Origin: Brachynemurus nebulosus
Taxonomy: Eukaryota > Arthropoda > Insecta > Neuroptera > Myrmeleontidae
NCBI GenBank assembly: GCA_035578155.1
Contig: JAPWDM010000002.1
Coordinates: forward strand, 36,814,437 to 36,878,436
Length of the DNA: 64,000 nt
Reading direction: 5' to 3'
The notes under the pieces are model-generated. The model worked only from the letters and a program-made list of their open reading frames with translations, made no database searches and was not told where the DNA came from. Shown piece by piece: positions 56,990 to 64,000 of the stretch (position 1 is the stretch's first letter; every line of letters starts with the position of its first letter). The translations under genes and the position numbers were made by a program.

Positions 56990-57359
56990 TATACAGATCG
57001 ATTACTGTATACGATAAAATACAATACGATTACGACAAAAATATATTCATTTAATAATTTTAAGTTGTCCATTAGAATTCCGAAAATAAAGTACACTTTA
57101 TACTCGTTGTAAGCAACTCAAAAATTGAAACAGAATCATATGCCTTATTGATTTTACGCATAGGCGAATTTTATTATCTAAAAAGAGTAAAAGTAGACGA
57201 GTAAAAAGTGTATATTATTTTTGAACAATATACGTTTTCAATTGTATTGTTTTCGAATATATTTAATTTCTCGAAAGAATTTATTTTGCACCGAATTTCG
57301 GAATATCTGATTTAAAAATTATTTAACTTACAGTTACGATAATTCCAAGTGAAGCTGCA
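56990..57359. other. AT-rich spacer
   Basis: Nothing recognised. Confidence 0.5.
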
Positions 57360-57367
57360 GAGCACAA

Positions 57368-58031
57368 TAGAGATGTACATTTTAAATCGATTCTTTTATC
57401 GATTTTTTTCATTTTAATCGATTTATGAATCGAGTATTATAGGTAGGAGATTTTTTCCAAAAATACTTTAATGTTAATTGTAATTCTACAAAAAAACATG
57501 TGTTAAAATGAAACACCAAAAACGTTATTGTTAATTGTCACTTTTTATTCGTTGTTATCAACGAACCTCTCATATGGCTCTATATAACTACATATACATA
57601 TAAATATACGCAGTATCTTGTCCAGCGACTACTAATACAAAAGGAAGGAAGATCACCTATCTGGCAAACGATCCCTTTCCCACAAAAGTGACTTATTTAG
57701 AAAACATTTTTTTGTCAGTTTGAAATTTTTGAATTAACTTGGTTCATTCCGTAATATTCGTCCTACATATTCAATTGCGTTATTTGCTATAATTAATAAT
57801 TAAAAAAGTTAACTCATCACCTTTACAAATATAATGTAAGGCATTTTTACACGATATTACCCATGTATATCAATTAAGTCCCTTAACAAAAATTATCAGC
57901 TAATTTTATTAAACTTTTCAAAATTGACTTTAAGATCGATCTCACAGAATCGATTTTTTTAGCCGATTCTTTTAATTTCGATTTAAATCGATCCAAAAAT
58001 CGATCTCTTTTTTGGAGAATCGACATCTCTA
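57368..58031. mobile_element. hAT MITE, 664 bp
   Basis: Ends are TAGAGATGTACA (left) and, reversed, TAGAGATGTCGA. The duplication is GAGCACAA (57360-57367) / GAGCGCAG (58032-58039), 6 of 8. Subterminal AATCGATT / ATCGATTT motifs repeat at both ends. No transposase is present. Confidence 0.85.
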
Positions 58032-58039
58032 GAGCGCAG

Positions 58040-58930
58040 TCACTGAATAGGATACTTGACTGAAGTTACAAAAATATTCTAAAAGCATTATTTTTCCCTA
58101 TCAGTTAAGTGATTTTTTTATTTTTAACAGATTCTGTAAAAAAATCATCAAAAAAATAACCCTACAATTTTAAATGAGAAAAAGGCGGGAAAAACACCTC
58201 ACTATAGTGACGTCACAGTTTGAAGCAACTAAACGTCAATGTCAATATTTATAACCTCAAAACTTTGATTATATTCATAATATGTCAAAGTAAAAGCAAG
58301 TATTTATTTGAATTCTGGTCGATTATTATTACTATATATATAAGCTAATAGAAATATTTAAAAGAAAACACAATTTCACCTCACCGATAGAAATTACCAA
58401 AATCGACATATCTAGCTACAAAATGTTACGTCATTTTCAAGAAATGGCGCATTTTCACTTATTTGAATATTTGTTGAAAAATGATGATTTCCAAAATAAA
58501 ATTTCTAAATAGTTATCAAATTTTTTTAAGTTTCGTCATTAAAATTGGACATATGTAATGATAATGCATAGAATTATTTAACATTTGACACAAATTTTAA
58601 ACACAGGCAAGTACCGTATTATAAAACTTATCCATGATTCAATGTATCTCCGGGTAGCGGAGAAAATTCTCGTACTTTTCCATCTACTTAAATAATTTCT
58701 ACTGTATATTAAACTGCAGTCAAAATGATTAAATGTCCATATTAATAACATCATTCCATAAATATAACAATAAAATCTGCAATTTTTTAATGATCGTTTT
58801 TATTATTATGTTCTATATAAAAAAAAAATCTGCAAGTGCGTGCTCAACTCGCATTAAATCAGGATTTCATAGTACAGTTTTCCACATTTTTTGGAACAAA
58901 ATATTTCTTGCTGTTATTTAGTATTATAAT
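58040..58930. other. AT-rich spacer
   Basis: No gene or bounded repeat recognised. Confidence 0.5.
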
Positions 58931-59151
58931 CAGAAGCGGCGCAAGACTAAAATTGGGAGTAGGCAAGATAATTTTTGCGAGGGTCCCTTTAATTTACTCT
59001 TTGAAATTTCTACTTTGAAAATTAAGCAACAAGAGAAAAACGCCTTTGCGAGGCTTCTTTTCCCAAAATTTTTCAAAGAAACATTCCTAAAAATTAAGCG
59101 ACAAGCAGAAAAGAAAAAAAAACGCAATAACTCAACAACCGGCGACATTGT
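58931..59151. mobile_element. Truncated hAT MITE (K-like)
   Basis: CAGAAGCGGCGCAAGACTAA is a K-like left end; AAATTAAGCGACAAGCAGAA and ...GAGAAAAACGCC resemble the K interior. No right terminus or duplication is identifiable before repeat L2 begins at 59152. The overlapping frames on both strands (58836-59254) are this fragment. Confidence 0.5.
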
Positions 59152-59370
59152 TAACACTATGAGGCCCGAGCACTTTCATAGTAAACTTCCCCGGAAGCCG
59201 GAAATATTTAAAAAAAAAAAAACTTTATATAAACAAATACATAAAATAAAATGATTCCAACACTGAATAGATTCAACACAGTTCAAGATGTATGTGTAAA
59301 ACTGTAAACATACGTACGTAATACGTACATACTACATATACACTGACATTCAAATCAATTTTATTTAAAA
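59152..59370 (+). repeat. Repeat family L, copy L2 (internally deleted)
   Basis: AACACTATGAGGCCCGAGCA then CTTTCATAGTAAACTTCCCC then GGAAG runs straight into AACTTTATATAAACAAATAC and GACATTCAAATCAATTTTAT, joining the two ends that lie about 630 bp apart in L1. A CATACGTACGTAATACGTAC stretch is private to this copy. Confidence 0.75.
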
Positions 59371-59615
59371 ACTAGCCGTACCCGCGACGTCGTTCGCGCA
59401 AAGCATTGTTATAAACTCAATAAGAAGTATATATGTATTAAGTGTAATAATTATACAGAACTTGCAAAGAATAATAATTTTTGTGTAATGCATGCACATG
59501 CTCAAAATGGTGGGAATTTTCCGTGGAAATGAGGAATTTTCCCGGGGTAAAAAGTATCTTAAATGTTGACCCAAGTAATAAGTTATCACCACACCAAATT
59601 TCATCAAATAGTTTT

Positions 59616-59620
<5 letters not shown>
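59371..59620 (+). repeat. Widespread insect-type repeat tail, second piece
   Basis: AACTAGCCGTACCCGCGACG then TCGTTCGCG, TTTTCCCGGGGTAAAAAGTA and ACCACACCAAATTTCATCAA resemble 48105-48350 and common arthropod repeats. It runs into a long TA tract. Confidence 0.5.

Positions 59621-59708
<88 letters not shown>
59621..59708. repeat. (TA)n microsatellite
   Basis: About 44 TA units, the longest pure tract in the window together with those near 46.6 and 47.9 kb. Confidence 0.98.
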
Positions 59709-59709
<1 letters not shown>

Positions 59710-59727
59710 CAACATAATATACTTAAG

Positions 59728-59999
59728 CAGGGCCAGCTTAGCCAATAGGCTACCCTAGGGGCGGGAGATTTTTAGGGGCGGTAAATTTTTAAAATAGGGC
59801 GGAAAAATGAGTAATTAAGGTTTTTTTTTTTTGCTCGTCACTTATATTTTTTAAGAGAAAGTTTGTAAAAAAGGTAGGAAAAGGGGCGGCAAATTTTTAA
59901 AACAGGGCAGGAAAATTTATGATTGACGTTTTTTTTTTTCAAGATTTCTTTTTTTTTCAAACAAAAGGTAGGGGCGGACTCAGGGTTAATCCGGCCCTG
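59728..59999. mobile_element. hAT MITE family K, 272 bp
   Basis: The 8-bp duplication is perfect: TACTTAAG at 59720-59727 and 60000-60007. Ends CAGGGCCAGCTTAGCC and, reversed, CAGGGCCGGATTAACC match at 12 of 16. The interior has TTTTTGCTCGTCACTTATAT and repeated GGGGCGG blocks. Confidence 0.95.
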
Positions 60000-60007
60000 T
60001 ACTTAAG

Positions 60008-60561
60008 TAATATCTAAGTAATATTAATGTTGATTTTAGAAATCAGGTTCTCTTGTGTTATGTAATCAATATCTATATGTATGACGGATGACCGTATTCT
60101 TATTGTGATCGATTTGATTGATATGAATTGCTTGATCCGTGCTTTGTTACCAATAAAATAATAAAATAATCCAATTTACACTTTTTGTCGCCTAGGGGCA
60201 GCTTTGTTTTTGTTGCGTAGAAAATATCGAATTAAATCATCATGTTTGTAGTAAGTGTTACGAGTATTATAAATTTAATAACAATAGTTTTAAAGCATTT
60301 TAATATACATATTTATGATTTTATTAATAAAATACTCGCAGTAAAGGTTGTATCCGGTTTATTTTATATTAAAGTGAGCTACTATTTTCACACCTTTCAA
60401 GTCATAAATGTGAAAAACTGTTGTTTTTTTTCCTATGCGATAGATAAACTATTAAAAAGTTACATTTTACAAAACAGTTGTATAAGACGTGTTATTCACT
60501 AAAACAAGACGTGTTATTCATTAAAAAAAAAAATCCTAGAACTTTTGATATAATATAATTT
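60008..60561. other. AT-rich spacer
   Basis: The frame at 60242-60502 is A/T-driven. No gene is recognised. Confidence 0.5.
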
Positions 60562-60569
60562 GACTTGTT

Positions 60570-60931
60570 ACCAGCGGAGTGGCCGAGCGTGCTTGTGCGC
60601 CTAGCGCTTGCCGACTTGTAGGTCGAGGGTTCAAATCCAGCGGCCGGCTATGCTCGTGAAGGTTTTCTGCAGTTTCCCTTCACAACTCCAGATGAATATC
60701 GGCATAGTTCCTTAAGAAAACGGCTGCAGACGTATACCTTCCAAATCCTAGCCCCCAGCCCCACTTTCCTTGTCCTCCACCCACATCATAAAATGTATCA
60801 TGTAACGTAATTAATAGGTAATGTATAAATAAAGGAATACAAATAATGATGTGGGTGGCGTCTGTTATAGATAGAAAAATCTTAAAAACGGACGTTAAAC
60901 ACATTATTATTATTATTATTATTATTAATTA
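60570..60931 (+). mobile_element. tRNA-derived SINE, ~362 bp, with duplications
   Basis: The head has box A in AGTGGCCGAGCGTGCTTG (60579) and box B in GAGGGTTCAAATCCAG (60625), spaced as in a tRNA of the serine/leucine type but not folding as an intact tRNA. A less AT-rich body follows (CAGCCCCACTTTCCTTGTCC) and the 3' tail is (ATT)n at 60903-60928. GACTTGTT at 60562-60569 and 60932-60939 is the target duplication. It would be copied by a LINE reverse transcriptase in trans. The minus frame 60680-60904 is not a gene. Confidence 0.9.
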
Positions 60932-60939
60932 GACTTGTT

Positions 60940-62805
60940 TTTATGGAAGTCAGAAACAGTTTCAAACTGTTCGGATTCTACACAAAATCATTTTGATGTT
61001 TTAATCGTTTAACAATTCACAAATTCTGACTGATATAGTTTTGGTGTTTTAACAGACACAATTTGTCGTTTGAATTTGTAGCCTGTGTATTGTCAAAATG
61101 CATGAATTCACTAGTAATTTTTACTGTAAATACAAACCGTAAAACTTTTTGATGCCCAGTTTAAGTCTGTCAGATCCTCCGAGAGAGACGAAGGGGAGCA
61201 GATGGGGCTGTAACCTCAGGGACCAAGTCTAGAAAGGGGGCCCGGAGTTATTGGTAAATGAAGCTGGAGGCACTGATAAAGGAGGCCTCGCATAGAAACC
61301 CAGACTGAATATCACTGATAAATCTGATTTGATATTTTCAAACGGAAAAATGTTTTATCGTTGGTTCTTTATGAAAAAAAAAAAATATGGGTAATTAATC
61401 TTTACGAATTTAAGATTGCAGATGATCTGGCGTCGTGAGAAACATTTTTGGTGTCCGCCGGTGCACTTTAGAAAACCCCTACACTAGAGACTTAATTCAG
61501 TGCTGATTGCCACCACCTAACTTCAAGTTGAGTAAATTAGAGGCTGAATACTTTTGTGTCAATTTTGTTTATAAGTTGATTTGCCGGGACCTTGTAATAA
61601 ATTTCGTACAAAAAAATAACAATTTATTGAATTTTGCTACTTTTACATTACACATAATATTGCACATATTAATATGCGGTTTTTATTTTGTTTTTGTAAA
61701 TATTTTATAACAATATCACTGGTATCACCATAATTTCGATTTATGACTAATACGAATTTGATAGATAATATTACTGAAGAAATAAATCGGTCTTAACTAA
61801 TGTTAGATATTTTATTATGTTCAGTCTTGAAAAAGATCCCTCTAATCTTTCAGAATGGAGAAGTTTACTATTTTTTTATGGATGAAAATAAAAATCAAAA
61901 TAAAATTAAAGTGTAAAAGAAAAATTAAAGTATATCAATAACTAACAGACTTCTATGGGACTTTAAAGTTGCACTTTATACAGATAGCTCTGTTTCATCT
62001 AATACACATATGTCATGTGTGACGTTATCTTTTCTACGGCATTGCAAATGGAGCGAAAAGTCTTTGTTATTGAAATTTTATAAAGTTGGCAAATACGTTA
62101 ATTACTACAGATACTATAGGCTGGGTGCGTAATGGCAACGACATCTATAATATACATTTTTCCGGGCTCATTAACGAATATAAATAATGGTAACCGTGGA
62201 AATAAATAAATTTAAAATACTTTTAAACAAACCGTAAAATCTGAATACAAATGTTTGCTATTTACAATTAATTTTTTTATAAATAAATTTGAACAATTTG
62301 ATTTGTTCAGTTTGAACAATAAAATACTGGATGAAGTATAACAGTTATATTAAAAAAGTAATTAAACAATTTTCGACGTTAATATGGATATAATTATCAA
62401 GACGGTATTCCTTTTCTAACTTCGGACTATGCAGAGGAAAAAGTTGCTGGTGCCGATGAAATACGTCAGGGAAATTCGAGAATTAAGAAATGCTGGGATA
62501 AGTTATTTAGTTTAATGTAGAGTCATAAGACATCAATAACTTTTAACTCCTTATGAAACATTATTTCATGTGACTATGTGAGTTAAAATACATCAAATAT
62601 TTTTAATTCTGTATTTATGGATTGACGTGTAGACGTTACTACTGTTGACAGATAAATAAGGAATGACATATTAGTTGCAACTGCGTTTATAATCAAAGTG
62701 AATCAATGTAAATATTTTTATTTAATATTTTTTATTATACTATAAACACATAATATGAGCCCGTATTAATGCTTGTTTTCTCCACTACTCACGCTGCAAT
62801 CGATT
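60940..62805. other. AT-rich DNA with a GC-richer patch
   Basis: 61140-61310 is clearly less AT-rich (GAGGCACTGATAAAGGAGGC) and 61440-61495 ends ACCCCTACACTA, resembling a hAT terminus. No matching left end or 8-bp duplication is found. The frame at 61507-61710 is not convincing. Confidence 0.4.
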
Positions 62806-62810
62806 TAATT

Positions 62811-63423
62811 GAATCGGTGAGTGCAGAAATCACACAAGTCACATTTTTGAAATTTTACAGGAGAACGAAAAAACAGTATACTGTTCCCAAAATATGAATT
62901 TGGGAAAAATTTTTCAACTCAAACTGTACATTCATATTACGAAAATATATTCAAAATATTGTTTTCTCATTTTCAAATAAAGTTTTCTTTATAAAATAAC
63001 AAAAATAAATTTGACTTATGTTGTTTCTGCACTCAACAAATATTATACACCACAACTTTTACTGAATATACTTTTTTAACGACAAATTAATATACTTTTT
63101 TAATAAAAAATAAGACAACAAGAAAATACAATGTGTACCGACTAAATTTAATGTTAAAAATGACAGCCAAATAATAGAATACTATCTCGTGAAGAAAGTG
63201 ACAATTTTATCAGCGTTGAGTGCAGAAAGCACATAAGTCACAGACTTGTGTGCTTTCTGCACTTAATACTATTTACCAAGTCTTTGTATTTTAAAAAATA
63301 GAAACCTGACTGATGTGGTTTCTTTACACAATGTCAGTTTACCTTAGATAAACTCATTGAGTGTAAAAAGTGAATTTTCAAATTTTATTGACTTATGTGG
63401 TTTCTGTCTGCACTCACCGATTC
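62811..63423. mobile_element. Motif-array element (TGAGTGCAGAAA), 613 bp
   Basis: AATT at 62807-62810 and 63424-63427 flanks inverted ends GAATCGGTGAGTGCAGA, identical over 17 bp. The motif TGAGTGCAGAAA.CACATAAGTCA occurs at both ends and internally at 63012-63037 (inverted), 63217-63241 and 63242-63267 (inverted), the last two back to back. No protein is encoded. A 4-bp AATT duplication does not fit hAT, piggyBac or mariner, and because AATT is palindromic it is weak evidence. Confidence 0.7.
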
Positions 63424-63427
63424 AATT

Positions 63428-64000
63428 GTTCCCGCCATATACTTCCCACGCTGCCTATATGGATACGACCATTTTGAAATTTTTATCTTTTAAAAATTCA
63501 ATATTTTGACGTTTTAAAATGCCACTTTTTGAACTTTTGAAAGATTCATAAATATATAAAAAAAAAAATAATAATTTTTTAAAAATATTAAATTCATGGC
63601 AATTTAACATAATTTAAAAAAATATTGTATAAAGGACACTCGGTGTCCGATTGTGCGGATGTTTGACGTCATAGGCAAATTGGAAATCAATCTTCTGTAT
63701 CTCTATTATTTGTTAACGGATTTCAAAAATTTTTCTCCAGTTCATTAGTTTTGTGGTCTATATTTTAGTAAAATGTAGCTACATATTAGTACATTATCGA
63801 CACTACCAGACTTCTCCATTTACACTAAGTACTGAATCGAACATATTAACATAATTATGTTTCCTAGAGATACCACAGGCATTAAATTTTGAAGCATGAC
63901 TCCATTTTATTAAATCCAACCTGTAACCACGGAGCCTTGTTTATAATTATTAGATTCACATTAAATTAATGGTTTGATCGCCATTAAAGTAATCACATCA
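63428..64000. other. AT-rich DNA to the window end
   Basis: No gene, RNA or bounded repeat recognised. Confidence 0.5.

Noticed and set aside
60570..60650. Functional tRNA gene
   Set aside because: Box A and B are present but the arms do not pair as a complete tRNA, a 3' body and (ATT)n tail follow, and target duplications flank it: a SINE.
61140..61497. hAT element ending ACCCCTACACTA
   Set aside because: No matching left end and no 8-bp duplication found.

Overview
The window is AT-rich, gene-poor animal nuclear DNA. Insect is the best guess, and a sap-feeding hemipteran is possible, but I recognise no gene that fixes the taxon. The evidence for a eukaryote is long (TA)n microsatellites, tRNA-derived SINEs, and dozens of cut-and-paste DNA transposon remnants. 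Most of these are hAT superfamily with 8-bp target duplications; others are piggyBac-like with TTAA duplications, Tc1/mariner/pogo-like with TA duplications, and one Harbinger-like with TTA. I found no intact protein-coding gene. The open frames are short, AT-biased or built from (TA)n, which reads as IYIYIY. The only protein homology I can defend is two broken hAT transposase remnants, each keeping the C-terminal dimerisation domain.

Layout. 1-7 kb: unique AT-rich DNA, copy A1 of a repeat with a (TA)n core, and a degenerate duplication at 4.6-5.1 kb. 7-12 kb: two TTAA-flanked piggyBac-like MITEs in opposite orientation, a 222-bp hAT MITE abutting one of them, repeat copy A2 running into a ~160-bp degenerate tandem array, a partial palindrome-family copy and a 486-bp hAT MITE. 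13.9-16.5 kb: a degenerate tandem repeat split by a 2.15-kb hAT element that carries two family-B repeats and a long hairpin. 17-26.7 kb: mostly unique, with a hAT MITE, a Harbinger MITE, a 0.92-kb piggyBac-like MITE and a 367-bp hAT MITE. 27.8-29.8 kb: hAT inside hAT, the inner one with a transposase fossil that is itself split by a ~577-bp palindromic element. 30.7-34 kb: family-B pieces and an element with nine copies of a GAGATGCCGC-type motif.

36.9-38.5 kb: a hAT element with a dimerisation-domain fossil, interrupted by a 957-bp element built around CAAAGCGGGTA motifs. 39.0 kb: a SINE-like head. 39.46-39.64 kb: a perfect 180-bp palindrome with no spacer. 41-46.5 kb: hairpin family D, a pogo-like MITE, a piggyBac-like MITE and a hAT MITE both inserted in one older repeat (family J), and family B split by a hAT MITE. 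46.5-47.9 kb: a fold-back structure between two (TA)n tracts, with heat-shock-element consensus sites on an exact 103-bp period in both arms. 48-53.3 kb: two opposed copies of repeat G, a double MITE with a (TA)n centre, a ~370-bp hairpin, a second hAT family-C copy and a third hairpin D. 53.5-64 kb: further repeats, three hAT MITEs plus a truncated one, a SINE with duplicated flanks, and a 613-bp element built around a TGAGTGCAGAAA motif.

The nesting gives a relative chronology. Repeats J and the 13.9-kb tandem array are oldest. hAT and piggyBac-like MITEs landed in them, and further MITEs landed inside the hATs. The most promising possibly undescribed items are the heat-shock-element fold-back array, the class of elements whose terminal motif is reiterated internally in both orientations, and the spacer-less palindrome.
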